Assembly: GCA_010279815.1 (NCBI GenBank)
Contig: QEOQ01000670.1
Coordinates: forward strand, 472,538-536,537
Origin: Brachionus plicatilis
Taxonomy: Eukaryota > Rotifera > Eurotatoria > Ploima > Brachionidae
DNA: 64,000 nucleotides
Direction of reading: 5' to 3'
In this document: piece after piece, positions 33,337 to 46,111 of the stretch
How the letters are laid out: each line of letters starts with the position of its first letter
How positions within the stretch are numbered: the stretch's first letter is position 1
Notes under the pieces: generated by a model
Seen by the model: only the letters and a program-made list of their open reading frames with translations
What the model was told of the DNA's origin: nothing
Databases searched by the model: none
Position numbers and translations under genes: made by a program

Positions 33337-36300
33337 ATGGCAACTTTTAAAAACCAAATCAAGGATATAATTAACAAAGCTTTTGTAATTATTTATTTCG
33401 CATAAAATAAATAAAAAGTATCGAATATTTTTATTTTAAAGTCTTTTGAAACTATTGACGAATTTTCTTATGCGAATACAAGCGCCGATCTTGTCAACCA
33501 GCAATTAAAAACATGCTACAATGACTTGGTTTATTTTTTTTCCTCACTAACCAAACAAAATGAGGTAGATAGAATTAAGAATTAATGAACAAAAAATAGA
33601 TTTATTTTTTAAGGGTCAAGACAGTTCAGATATGGTGAATAAAAAGGAAGCAATTAATGAATTGGTAAATCAAATATTTCAACAAAAACATGCCAAAAAA
33701 CAGCTTTTAGTCATCCGCTTAGTAACGATGCTAGTTGATAACAAGATAATTGAGGTGAGATTTGCAAGCGAGTCAATGCTAAGTAACTTGACCTATTCGA
33801 TTGCGAGCACCGATAAGTCAGAAAATCGGGAAATTTCAGCAAGTCCGTACCTTTGGTGCAAAATCCTTGACTGTATTCGAAATTTTATAACTCAACACGA
33901 TTACAAATCGTGTCGGGATATTTTCAGAATGTTGCTTGATGTTGTCAAAAAAATTCCCCATGAGGATTCAAGTGTTCCACCTCAGTTGGAGAGTGAGGCC
34001 TTGTTTTCGAAATCTGCTCGCAAAAATAAGCTAGTTGCGGACCAAAATGTCCTAATTGATGACCTTCCAGTTACCTATAATCCGACATACTTAACATCAG
34101 AAACTAATGATATAAAATTAGAATCTCTTTTTGAAGTAAATGAAAAAAAAATTTTTTTAAATTTTTTTTTTATTAATTTTTTGTTAGATAATCAATTTTT
34201 TGATGGATAAAAATAGTTATTTTATGCCCAGATATTTAGCTTTGAACGAAATCAAAATTGTCATATCATTCGGCAAAGAACCATATCATAACGTAGGATT
34301 TTGCTATTTTTTAAATTTAAATTGTTTGTAAAATTTAAAATTTAGAGGTTCCATAAATTATTTACTGATTTTATTAACTCGTTTTTGCCTACAGCAAATA
34401 TGATGTCAGTCTCAGGCAGAGATAGACTTATTCCAATTGTTGGATTTTCAAATTTATACAATTTATACAGTTTTTGGCGCTATAATCCCATGAGCTGTAA
34501 ATTTAGCTCCAGTGGCCCCTTACCTTACTATAAAGTTTATCATATTTTTTCAAAAATTTAACCAAAATTAATTAATTTCTATTTAGCATATAACTAAACC
34601 TCATCAAGAATTTTTTTTTTATATCCTTCGTCAAAATACTACTCAGTACTTGCTGCTCAGCTTGATGAATTTGAACCGTAACATAAAAACAAGATATCCC
34701 GTTTTCGAGAACCAGTTCGTAAATGCTATAGTTTTTACCATGGAACTAACTGAGCAAAGTCCAAACAATATTTTTGGTAAGAAATTTTTTTGTTATCTAA
34801 ATTTTAGTAAAATTTTATAAAATTTAAAAAAAGAAAATTTAAGAATTTGGAATAACATGGTTAATAATCTGATTTATTTGATACAAATAATTCACATGCC
34901 TTCTTTTATTCAACAATTGATCTCAATGGTATTTGAAAAATTTATTAAATAATAATTTATTTTATCTTTTTAAGCTCAAAGAAAACAAACAAGATTTTAG
35001 AAATAGTCGAGATTGGCTTATGTGGTTTTTTTTGATGATAATGGTGACCAATATAGCCAAAAGTTGTTTTTCAGAAATTCTTGAATTATTCGATGTGCTC
35101 TACAGAGAAAATGAGCAACTTCCAAAACCCGATTTGAACTCTATTTATTCAGTTATTAAACTAGCTCCTTTAGCTGTATATATTTCGATTAGTTCAAGTT
35201 TTAGCTCACAGGACACTTCATCTGGACAAAGTGCTAAAACAAAATCCTTAATTTTTCCGGAATCTTTGATGGAACATTACAATTTTCTACAAGAATGCGT
35301 AAATTATCAGCATCAGAATGACTATGCTTTGGCAATTTGCCTTAATGCTTGTAAGTGTCAAATTTTTTAAATAGCAATAAAGTTGAAATTTATATATTTT
35401 CTTAAATTTTAAAATATATTGATAAATTTAAATTAGGGAAAATCCGGCAAACCTATTGTAGGACTACTTTTTTGAATATTATTATGTCAAAATTAAAAAG
35501 ACAAATTTTTGTATTTGAGGAAAAGATTTGATAAATATTTTTTATTCAAGACTCCTATGATACTTCACATTTAATGCAATTATTCAACTCTCTTTTGGAT
35601 AAAATTGGTAAAAATGCGCAAATTTTGTCTCAGAATCAAATGCAAGTTGTGAATTCTCCATCTGGAATAACTAGTCCCAACAACGTAGTCAATTCAATAT
35701 TCACAAATCACCAGCCTTTATCTTTGGAAGTGATCAGCTTTCTTAATTTACATGTGCGATTCACGTAATTTAAATTTTAAATAAATCATAATATTTTTTT
35801 ATATATTTTATTAAATAAAATTAAGTCTGACTGGGTATTTGACCGGAATTTTGATTCAAAGATCGCCACAAAAGGCAATCAACATGAACATTCCGGTATC
35901 AATTGTGGAAACCCTGGCCAGACTTGTTATCTATGATCCGGATAATTTTGTCAAATATTTAAATCGTAACAAAAAGTTTAATTTTGTTAGTTTATTTTTA
36001 AATAAATTACTCTTTAAATATAGAGAATTTTTGGCAGGGCTTAATTTCTGTCAACGCAAACAGTTTAGCTCAGTTACAACCTAACCAAACGGGTCAAAAT
36101 GTACAGTTATCATTTTTCTATCAGCAAATGAATTTACTAATTGAAATGATTACGTTTCGCTTAAAACAATTAAGCTTTACCCACCGGACAACATTTTTGA
36201 TTTTAATCAACAGTTTGTACACTCATCCATCATTGACGTCAAATGTGCCACAAACACCACAAGCACAAAAACCAGCTCAAAACACACCTCAGATTCCGCA

Positions 36301-39260
36301 GCTAAAAGCTGAACAAATAAATTTCCTCAAACATCCTCTAATTTACATCAATTCACAGTATTCTATGCTAAAAATTTTATCAAGCTACAGTGGTGGGGAT
36401 TTTTATGAATTGCTGAACAGTCTGCATCCGACCAGCAAGCATTCGCCCGCCTTGTTCGTAAATCAAGAATCTGAGGAAATAAATAAAGCTATAATAATGG
36501 TTATTGCTCGCTCAGTTCATTTGACATGTAAGAATAAAAAATTTTTTAAATAAAAATTAACTAAATTATTTATTAAAAATTAAAATTATTTTTTTCTTCT
36601 AAGCTTCTGACCTTTCGCCATTCGAGAATAAAGAAAAAGATGACATGCTCAAAAGTCTATTGAAAGACATATATCAAAAGACTCCAATCTTTTTCCATGA
36701 ATATACGCTGGAACATTTTCCTAGAGTGATGCAAGATTTTTTTAAGCGAGAACAACAAATACGTCCAGAGTTAATTTATACTGACTCATCAAATAGACAA
36801 TATAAAATAGCTTTAAAAAATAAAGTGGACGAGGATGTGGCCCGTTTTTTAGGTTTAAAATTTTTTTTTTTTAATTTTATTAGTTTAATTTAAATTTTTT
36901 CCAGAGTCAAAAACAGCTAATCAGACAATGGCGTTGTTCCAGCAGCCGAGCCAAATAAACGCTCAAACGTTTTTTAGTGTTTTTTACAACATTTTACTAA
37001 ATCACTCGTACAATCAGGCTTTTAACAAATACTTAATTGACTTGTGCTAGTAATTTATGAATTTTTTTTTAAAATTTTAATTCCTAATCATTTTTAAAAG
37101 CTGCTTAAATGGACTCGATAACAGAAAGCTAAGTCAATCACTGCGCACATTTTGCGACTATTTGATAATAGAATGCTCAAACAAACCTCTAGAAGTTATC
37201 ACTAATGTAAAATAAAAAAAAGTTAAAATTTTTTTTCTCAAATACAATTTTATTAAGTATTGTGGAATAGTGGTTCAGATGATAACAAATTTTAGTCTGT
37301 TTTCATATGACCGATTTTTGTACATAATGGTACCTGAATAATTTAAATTTTAAATTTTAATTTTAATTCTCTATATTTAAGACATTTCGAAGTTTCGATG
37401 AAAATGATTGTTTGCTATCATTCGAAATTTTAAATTTAGTCCTTACTAATAACATGAACTTTAGCTCTAAATTAAATGATTTTTTTAGTGTAATTTTTTT
37501 AACTTTTATTCAAGAAAAAAATTAATATTAATTGTGAAGTGTTGGAATGCGCATTCTGAAGGTGATGAATGGAATCCGGCCTTCTACGGCCAATACATTC
37601 AGACTCATCCAGAAAAACACTTTTTTGAAAATTTAAAAGAAAAGTGTAATGTACCCATTAATGAGGCTATTTTAAACACTTATTACGGAAATTTAATGCT
37701 GCGCTGTTTGCCAGTGCTTGATTTTTTGAACAGTCGATACATAGAGCTTAAAAGTCAATCAAACAGTGCTGATAATTTACTGGATCAATTGAACCATTTG
37801 TACAAATTTCATAATAATCCAATATCTTATGTCTATAATACATTCATGTATTATAACAATAAATTTCAATCCAATAATACCATGGGCATAGATATGGTTA
37901 ACAGAAGTAAAAAAAAGCGCTTATTTTTTATTCTGACAGGTAGAAATTAATGATCAAAATTAAATTTAATTTAAAATATTTTTTGTTAGCTCAACACTCA
38001 GTTCAGTTTTCACCTTTGTTCAGCAATTATTTATCTCAAGTGAACATACAAGACCTTAACAACCCTGACATATCAATCAGAATCGATTATAACTATTACT
38101 ATGGATTGATTCAGCGTTTAGTTAAAAATATCCTTTGAAGAAAAAATTTTTTTTAATTTTTAAATTTAAAATTTAAAATTTTTCTTAACTTGCTTTCACG
38201 AATTTTAGATCAAGGCTCGAATCAAAATTTTTTGTCATTAAAAAGTGAATTTCAAAATCCGTCATGCCACATGCTCTACGAAACTCTTTGTGAGTTGATA
38301 TCACTGGAGCTTTTCAGTGCAGACCCTGCTACATTTACGCAGAATGTATCAACAAACATAATAACTATGTTTTTTATCGGGTATGTTGAAATTAAAATAT
38401 AAATTAGTAAAAATTTAAGTTTATTATTTTTAAGAAAATTCAATGATCCACAATATCACATTGATGATAAAGAATTTGATTACTGGCTCAATGCTGCCGG
38501 TATAATCATTTCAAGTTTACCTGTAACTTTTTAGCAAATATTTTAATAAAATAAAAATAAACAATTATTTATTAGGAAACATACTGGTATTCAATATATG
38601 AGATTATATCGGATACGATGAAAAATGACCAGATTTTGAACCAATTTGGACCATTGGAAGATAACTCAGCATTTTTTTACCAATTTGACACATTCTTGGC
38701 TATTGAAAAAAATTGTTTCACTCGCTTAACATTGGTGATCGCATTGTTTCATTCAATACTGTGTCACTCTAATGCGAATCAATTCCAGTATTTTTTTAGG
38801 TATACTTACGAATTTAAATTTTTTCAAAATAATTTTTTGTTCAATCAACAAAGGTTTTTGAAAGAACGTAAACAAGAACTGGTTCATACAGAATATCAAT
38901 TTTTGTTTATTTGTAAACTAGTTGGTCCTTTTTTGTCTAAAATTCACATTGAAAATACAAACTTATTAATTGAGGTATAGTTTTTATTAAGTTTAGAATA
39001 AAATATAAAATTAAAATATTTTAAAGTTTGCACAGGAATTGTATGACATGATCTATCTGGTAGATAAATCAAGTGAAACAATTTTCAACATTGAGACGAT
39101 TTGTAATTTTTTTTACCATTTAAAATACAGACATATTGGTGAGTCGATAAAAGATAAAATACACCAGGTAATGCCTGATTTTAGGCCCGAGCTCAAGACA
39201 CTCTTTAAGTACATTACCAGTGAACTAAATCAGCAAACTCAGCAAGGTCAAAAGTCTTAG
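33337..39260 (+). CDS. MED23: Mediator subunit 23
   Basis: Tail subunit of the Mediator complex, a nuclear bridge between activators and RNA polymerase II. About 20 short exons, beginning ATG 33337-33339 (MATFKNQIKDIINKAF, 33337-33384), then 33442-33564, 33614-34135, 34187-34292, 34346-34534, 34587-34776, 34834-~34929, 34974-35350 and onwards; the last ends at the TAG at 39258-39260. Family landmarks: FITQHDYKSCRDIFRMLLDV, SRDWLMWFF, LLDQLNHLYKFHNNPISYVY (about 37770-37830), FICKLVGPFLSKI and ICNFFYHLKY. N- to C-terminal order agrees throughout with animal MED23. One oddity: exon 34187-34292 fits its neighbours only if the T7 run at 34195-34201 is one base shorter. Introns are mostly 45-110 bp. 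Confidence 0.93.
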
Positions 39261-40085
39261 AATGAGTAATTTATATTTTAATCGATTTATTATGAGCTTA
39301 AAAATATTTTCAGTTTTAATTATTCATGGTTAAACAATAAATAATTAATTTTTTTTAATAAAAAAAATATCATGATTTAAATTTTATTGTTCATTTAAGA
39401 TGAAAGACTTTAAATTTTTCAATGAATGCAGAAATTTTTTAAGAGTTGAATTAAACTTTTCTTCTCAGGCTCAAATATCTACTTGACGATTCCTGAATAG
39501 TGAACCAGAATTTGTGTATTAATCAGAAAATAAGGCAAAGATTATTCTCATAATAAGAAAACGTGTATAATCTAACCTTTTAATACACTTTTGAATAAAA
39601 TATTTTATACAGAATTGGACAAATTAAAAGATATCATGGCCTTGAATTGGAAAATAGATTTCAATAGGAGATTTAAAAATTATTGAAAAAAGCAGTCAAA
39701 AAAAATCAAAAATCGATCAATCAATAAAATTATGTTCAAAAAATAATAAAAAAAACTTTTTGATTTTTAATTAAATAATTAAGAAATAGTATTTAGAGAA
39801 AAATGTTGTAAAAAATCCTAACCTATGATAATTTTTTTATAATTATTCGCTAAACAAATTAACTTGTTCATTCTCGAGCTCTTGCATTTTAAAATTAAAA
39901 GTTTGAATTTAAAAATAAAAAAATAAAATCTAAGTATGCAAGTAATGAAAGGATCTAATTGCTTTTTTAAAGAAATCTATTTAAAGGGATGTTAACACTT
40001 GCATATCATAGATCTATCATAGTTTTAATAAAAATTACCATAAATTTATTAAATCATTATAAAATAGAAGTTTGCATAATATTTT
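39261..40085. other. Gene-free AT-rich spacer
   Basis: Downstream of MED23. I see no coding frame, repeat or RNA gene. Confidence 0.45.
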
Positions 40086-40351
40086 TTATATACAAAGTTC
40101 CCAAAAAAATATTTTACTAAAAATTTTATTTTTATTAAAAATAAAAGGACCATCATGAATATCTCCTTTGGTGATTTCTTTAATGTTTTCAAAATCTGAG
40201 TACAATTCGTATTTTACTGGTGGTCCTCTCGGCTTTGAATTCGGTGTTTTTTTAACTTTTTGTTTGTCAAGTTCTTCTAAATCATTGAGGGTCTTTTCAA
40301 GGGGATTACCTTACAGTATCTTTCGGCTGAGTTAGTTTTTTCATCTGACAT
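40086..40351 (-). pseudogene. Possible small gene with a one-base frame break, unrecognised
   Basis: ATG at 40349-40351 gives MSDEKTNSAERYCK; the continuing coding-like stretch is one base out of frame (NPLEKTLNDLEELDKQKVKK, then KPRGPPVKYELYSDFEN and GDIHDGPFIF). Base composition is clearly richer than its surroundings. The break is at AAGGTAATCCCC (about 40302-40313). A splice there would need a 17-bp intron, so a lost G, a sequence error or a decayed gene is more likely. No family recognised. Confidence 0.35.
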
Positions 40352-41825
40352 TTTGAAACTTAAAGCCTATTAAATAACAACTCTAGATTTTCAAAATAAC
40401 TCAAATTTTGATTGTTAAATATCAGCACATAAATTCAAAGAGTTTTAAAATAAAATGTAAAATTATGTGAAAATGCTTAAACATTACGTTTACATTTAAA
40501 AGGTTTTCTGGCTAAAATCTGAAGCTAAATTTTTAAAAATTTTATGAAAAAGTTAACTTTTTAAAATTTATTTGACTTGATATTATCTTTTAAACAAAGT
40601 CTTATTAAAATAAATATAATCATTTTGCTATTTTTAAACTATCTAATTACTAACAGATATTTTTTAAACAAATTTCAATTTAAAAGTAAAACAAAATCTC
40701 TTATATCCAAATATGTGAATATTTTATATTATTTTTTAAAATATAAATTAAAGATTGATATTTAGAAATTTTAAACAAAAAATAGACTTAATCACAGGCA
40801 ATTTTTTTAATGAAAATCATCTTAATCAACGATGGTATTTATTTAATTTTTTATAACATGTACGAGATTTCACAAAAAATAGCTTAGGAAAATCTAAAGG
40901 AAAATCAGTTTTTATTAACTTTCATAAATAAATTTTTAAAATATTTATTTTGAATAGAAATCAAAAATTAGAAAAAAAAATTTAAAAAAAATCTAAAAAG
41001 TTACTTTAACAAGTTCCTTTTATGACCTTTACTAAAAAGTAAATTTAATTTAATTCTCTACATCACTTAAAATCGTTTAGCTTGATTCCATTTGATTATT
41101 TTTTTTAATAAATGAAAACATTTAAAAAAATCTTTTATGTTGAAACAATCGGACCTAATTCAAGTGAAGTTAGTTGAATCTCATCATGATGATTTTATCA
41201 TATTGATTAGCAAGAAGAGATTTACTACTTCACCTTGGCTAGGATCCGAATTTTAAAAAAATTCGCGCTGAAAATGACGATGAATATCCAAAAGTAGACT
41301 AATGCCAAAAGAGTTAGATCTGACATTCAGATTCAAAGAACTAAATTTTTCCATTGTCATCTCTAGTCTTTTAGCTCAGTTATACTCTTTTATTGTTTTT
41401 AAAAAATTGTGTTCTCTAGCTTAAAAATTCTAGCTGTATTTATAACTCTCCGGCTTAATGCTAATTTCTATTATCTATCATAACTGCCTTTTGAGTATGT
41501 TAATCATGCTTTAGCTAGCTATCATATGACAATTTAATTTGTAGTGCTTATATCTCTAATAAAACAAGTAAAGAAGCCGAGCGAGTTATCTTTATAGATA
41601 ATAGAGTTTTATATTAAGGCCGGGACAATTTAAAAATAAAAAACAGATTAAAGAAAACAACTCAATGGACTTTATTGATACCTTTGCTGCTCTTAGTGAT
41701 TAGAATGGTATATTATCGTCATTTTCAACACTAAATTAAGTCTTTATCACTTAGTAATTTCTTTGTTCATAATTTAAACAAATATTTAAAAAAGATAATT
41801 TTAAATAGATAAAAATAATCTACTT
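40352..41825. other. Gene-poor spacer
   Basis: AT-rich. A richer patch at 41130-41350 and another at 41550-41720 contain short broken frames (for example LVESHHDDFIILISKKRF) that may be transposon decay. Nothing supportable. Confidence 0.35.
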
Positions 41826-42003
41826 TTGGTTGTTAAGCATCGTCCACATTGTGTAAGACCTTAAAATATAAAAATCAGTTTTTTGCCTTTTTTTATTTCA
41901 TCACTTGTTTTTTGAGCTGATTTTGACTCGGATTTTAAATTGGTGTCCAAACATTTAAATTTTCAAGTAACCATTTTCTTGGATCCATTTTATTTATATC
42001 CAT
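41826..42003 (-). pseudogene. Possible small broken gene, unrecognised
   Basis: ATG at 42001-42003 gives MDINKMDPRKWLLENLNVWT, then a stop. One base over, the frame continues KSESKSAQKTSDEIKKGKK. A further piece VLHNVDDA ends at a stop near 41837 after a splice-like AG. The composition looks coding. As at 40.3 kb the break is a single base. No family recognised. Confidence 0.3.
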
Positions 42004-42600
42004 TATACAGCAACAGAAAAAACAAGATATAATTAAGATAATATTTATATTACATTGTTTTATTACTGATGCAAGAAAGACTCTTTTAATTTCTTAGTCC
42101 AGTTGATTTTTTATAGGCCATTTAAATTTATCTTTAAGCTAAAAATAAAGTATAATTTAGATAAAAAAAAAAAGCTTGATTTTAAAATTTAATTTAATAA
42201 ACACCTTGTTTGAGCAAAAATTTATCAGCATTGTTAAATTGCGATTAAAATTCGCAACTATAAGAATACTATGTTTCTCATGTTGTAAAAACGTTATTTA
42301 ATAGCGAAATCTAATCAAATTAAATTTGCTTGAATATTATCAAAAACTTCTATTTGAACATATAAAAATTTTATCAGCTATTAAAAAAAAAATTTTCCAA
42401 ATAAATTAATTGTTTTTGCAAAATTTTCATCATTCATCTAAATAAAATAAAACCTCTAAAATGAAGTCTTTATTAATCGATTTAAAAAAAAAAGAGAAGA
42501 AATTAAATTAAAAATTTATTAAAAAAAAAAATTGAAAAAAATGAGATTTTATTTTTTCATTTAAAACATTAAAAAATATTCTCTTAATTCAAAACTAAAA

Positions 42601-43200
42601 TTAAATTACATCTTTGATTGATGCTAAAGCCGGCTTGCTCATCACTTTGGTTATCAGCGCTTTTCTTTCGTCTACATGTTGAATTTTATCTAAAGGTGTC
42701 CACGAGTTGTCGTATTCTAGTCTATAGGCACCTAAAAAAGTATGCGGACACTTGGACCCCCAGTCACTGGGCGACATGATCGTCATGTACCTTTGGCCCG
42801 ATTCTCTTTCGTAATAGTAATAACAGGTACCGGGTCTTTTGAGCACATTGCATGCCGCTTGGTGCAATTCTTTCTCTACTTTGGCCTTTTCCAATATACC
42901 TCTTGCTTGTTCCTGCAGAAATTGTACCTGTTCAATTATGATGTTCAATTTATTACAAACATTTGATTGTATACTTTTATCAGCCTTTTGATAGAATACT
43001 TATTTGGGTGCAAAAAGCATTAAAAACTTACATTTTGAATTTGCTCGGCTAGTGCCATCAAATCGGCGGTATAATTCGGCTGTACCACAGAATTTTCAAC
43101 AAGATTGGCTTAAAATTAAAATTAGACACTGAGACTCATTTGTGCATGATTTACCTTGCTCCCTGTTAAAGGAGCCACTAATTGCTACTTGATTTTCCAT
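42601..43200 (-). CDS. C1orf50 homologue (DUF2452 protein)
   Basis: Conserved eukaryotic protein of unknown biochemical role. Three exons: 43200-43155 (MENQVAISGSFNREQ), 43108-43032 and 42984-42601, joining in frame to about 168 residues. Diagnostic stretches are VVQPNYTADLMALAEQIQN, EQVQFLQEQARGILEKAKVE, HQAACNVLKRPGTCYYYYER, then ESGQRYMTIMSPSDWGSKCP and FLGAYRLEYDNSWTP, in the order of the human protein. Exon-intron borders are regular. It is divergent from SLC35B4: the two start codons are 322 bp apart, so they may share a promoter region. Confidence 0.92.
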
Positions 43201-43522
43201 TTTTTGAATTTTTAAAAATATGATTCGGATCCTAAATAGGAAAAAATCTAGCTATTATGTAAGAAAATTTTATTTTAGTTTATGTATCCCGACATACTTG
43301 TTATTTAATTTATGGAATGCAAATTATGGGAAAAAATTGGCGTGCTTAAGTTTCTTTAAAAAATCTCAAGACAAATAGTTGAAAGCTTGCATTTTAAACT
43401 AGACAGAGAAAAGAGTTGGTTTTTAGTATATACCAAGGGAATAATTTTACACTAAAAACATATTTTAGATAAAAAACCGTTTAATCGGCAACAAAAGTAT
43501 GATCAATAACTGAGTCATACAA
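43201..43522. promoter_or_regulatory. Divergent intergenic region between two start codons
   Basis: These 322 bases separate the ATG of the DUF2452 gene (minus) from the ATG of SLC35B4 (plus), so both promoters should lie here. I see no TATA box or other element I could name; the role follows from gene orientation only. Confidence 0.45.
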
Positions 43523-44757
43523 ATGCATTATTTTTTCTCAATAGTTACTGTATTCTTGGGCTGTTGCAGCAATGTGTTCTTTTTGGAACTTCTCACCAGG
43601 TACTTTGAGAAGTGATAATTTTTTTTGGAAAAATTCTCAATTTTTTTCCAAAGTGTCCATCCTGGAAGTGGTAATCTGATCACTTTGGCACAATTTTTGT
43701 TCATTTCAGTCAAAGGATTTGTATTTGAACACAAGTTTGGCACAAAAAAGCCCATTATACCCATCAGGTAAATCAAATTATCAGTTTTAAAAATTAAAAT
43801 TTAATTCCTTGTCAAGAAAGTATATGAGTTTGGTAGTGATGTTTTTTGTAGTGAGTGTGGTGAACAATTATGCACTAAATTTTAACATATCAATGCCACT
43901 TCACATGATTTTTAGATCTGTAAAATTTGAATAAACTTGATTAAAATTTTATTAATTAATTTAAAAAAAGGGTTCATTGATAGCTAATATGTTTTTGGGC
44001 ATATTGATTCTTAAAAAAAAATATTGCCTCAGAGAGTATGTATCAATTTTGTTTATCACAATAGGAATTGTTTCATGTACATTAGCCTCTTCGAGTGAAA
44101 TAAAATCAACCGATAAAGTATCTAATGATTTAGTTGATTTTTTGTGGTGGATTGTTGGTAAAAAAAGATGACGTAAAAATCTAAAAATTTTTATATAATT
44201 TTCTTGAAGGAATTTTAATGTTAACGTTTGCGCTTTTGCTTTCGGCAGGTATGGGAATCATTCAAGAAGGCTTGTACAAAACTCATGGCAAACATCCATC
44301 CGAAGCTCTTTATTATAATGTAATTTTTGAAGATTTTTAATTAAATAATATTTTTAATTTTCTAAAGCATGTGTTAACGCTGCCTGCTTTTGTTCTCCTT
44401 TACAATGACATATTAACCCATGTGACTTTTTTTAATCAATCAACTCCGTATGATTTGATTGTATGCAGTGTTCCCATATTGTGGTTGTATCTTATTGGGA
44501 ACACCATGACACAGTATGTTTGCATTAGTTCGGTGTTTGTTCTAACGACCGAATGTGCATCGCTGACGGTCACTCTGGTTTTGACCCTAAGAAAATTTGT
44601 TAGCTTAATAATATCAATAATTTATTTTAAAAATCCGTTCACTATTTGGCATTGGATCGGGACACTGTTGGTATTTTCGGGCACTTTAATGTTTACAAAT
44701 TTCATCAAAATAGTCAAAGACAAATTGACTGCAATAGACACTAAGAAATCTCTTTAA
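43523..44757 (+). CDS. SLC35B4: Nucleotide-sugar transporter SLC35B4
   Basis: Golgi/ER antiporter family carrying UDP-xylose and UDP-GlcNAc into the lumen. Six exons from the ATG at 43523-43525 (MHYFFSIVTVFLGCCSNVFF): to about 43594, about 43655-43768, about 43821-43919, 43970-~44158, about 44210-44320 and 44369-44757. Family motifs: LGCCSNVFFLELL, GNLITLAQFLFI, VSVVNNYALNFNISMPLHMI, FRSGSLIANMFLGILILKKK, MGIIQEGLYKTHGKHPSEAL, TQYVCISSVFVLTTECASLT and LRKFVSLIISIIYFKNPFT. About ten hydrophobic segments and a Lys-rich C-terminus (VKDKLTAIDTKKSL), as in the family. Introns are short and regular. Confidence 0.94.
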
Positions 44758-44911
44758 ATTATTCTAATTTTAGCATTTTTATTAATTTTTTTTTATTTCA
44801 AATAAAAATTTTTGAATTTTAAAACTTTATCAATCTAGAACAATTTGGGATTCATATCCCTAATTTAAGATTTTATTATCAAAGGACTTAAACTGGATTA
44901 AAAAGGAAAAA

Positions 44912-45679
44912 ATGATTAATTTGCTTAAAATTTCGCGATTTTCTTTGCTCAATGTCATATCCAAATCAGAGGTTAATATATTGAAAAAATAAAAAAAATT
45001 CTGAATTAATTAAAAGTTTGTTTGTTAGAGTGCAACTAGGAGTCTAGTGTCCTTTAAAGACTTATTCGGCTCAAAAGAAAAATCCGAGATTTCCGAAACA
45101 AATAATCAGAACGAAATATTAATTACTTCTGATTTTGAAGCCATAAAAAATACTGAGTTACATTTGTTTTTTAATTTATCATTTTTTTTAAAATAAATTC
45201 TAATTAAAAGAACGACGAGATTAGTTCGAGTAAAAGCTTATAAGCCACCAGTCAATGTGGAAGAATTGATAAAAAAAATTTGTCATGAATCATTTGGCAG
45301 TGCCTTTGATGATCAAAATTATCAAAATTTATCTCTCTCAGACTCTGGTATAAAATTTGATTTATTGACCAAATGTATCTCAACCTTTGGACACAATATA
45401 CCTAACACAATTCTAAATGATATAAAAAATGTCCAGGATTTGATTAAGTATTACATGACTGAAATCAAAGACACTAGTCCACTCGAAGATATTTACCACC
45501 AACAAGATCTACCAAAGAATCTACACATTAATTTAGAATACAACCGCTATAATCCCGAAACCGATAGATTCTTCAATGGCAAAGACGCTTTTCCTGAACG
45601 AAACACTGCAGTAACAAGTTTATGGTACTCAAAGAAATACAAACCAATTATTAAAAAAAAACCCTACTTCACAAAATAA
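44912..45679 (+). CDS. MRPL50: Mitochondrial large-ribosomal-subunit protein mL50
   Basis: Component of the mitochondrial 39S ribosomal subunit. Three exons: 44912-44971 (MINLLKISRFSLLNVISKSE, presequence-like), about 45030-45159, and 45211-45679. Joined, the mature part reads TTRLVRVKAYKPPVNVEELI, ICHESFG, LSLSDSGIKFDLLTKC, NIPNTILNDIKNVQDLIKYY, LPKNLHINLEY and FPERNTAVTSLWYSKKYK, the order seen in animal mL50. About 220 residues, longer than the human protein at the C-terminus as in invertebrates. It starts 155 bp after the SLC35B4 stop, same strand. A polyadenylation-type AATAAA follows at about 45689. Confidence 0.82.
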
Positions 45680-46111
45680 ATTTATAAAAATAAAGCTTTT
45701 TAAATTAAAACTGATTAATAAAATTTTGAAACAATTTTTCTAATAAATTATCACAATTAAACATTTTTAAAAGTCGGAAAATGAACTTTGTGAATCTATT
45801 TTGACAGATTAATTGATTTATAAGTACAAAAGACTTATTTTTGACATTTTGACTGAAAGATTACAATATAAAAAAGATAAACTTTAAGTTAACAAAATAC
45901 AATTTTAATTTGCTAAATTGACAAAAAATAATAATAATTAACAAGTTTGAAGAAAATCAAATTTAAAAGACAAAAACAAGCAAAAATAAAGCAAAAAAAT
46001 GACTTATTAAAAACTATATAAACCTTTAAATAAAGATTCAGACCAAAAAATTCATTAAAACAATTAACAATTTATAATTGACAAAAAAAAGAAATTATGA
46101 AATAAAACTAA
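45680..46111. other. AT-rich spacer before the satellite
   Basis: mL50 3' UTR and AT-rich sequence. No gene or repeat seen up to the array edge. Confidence 0.45.
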
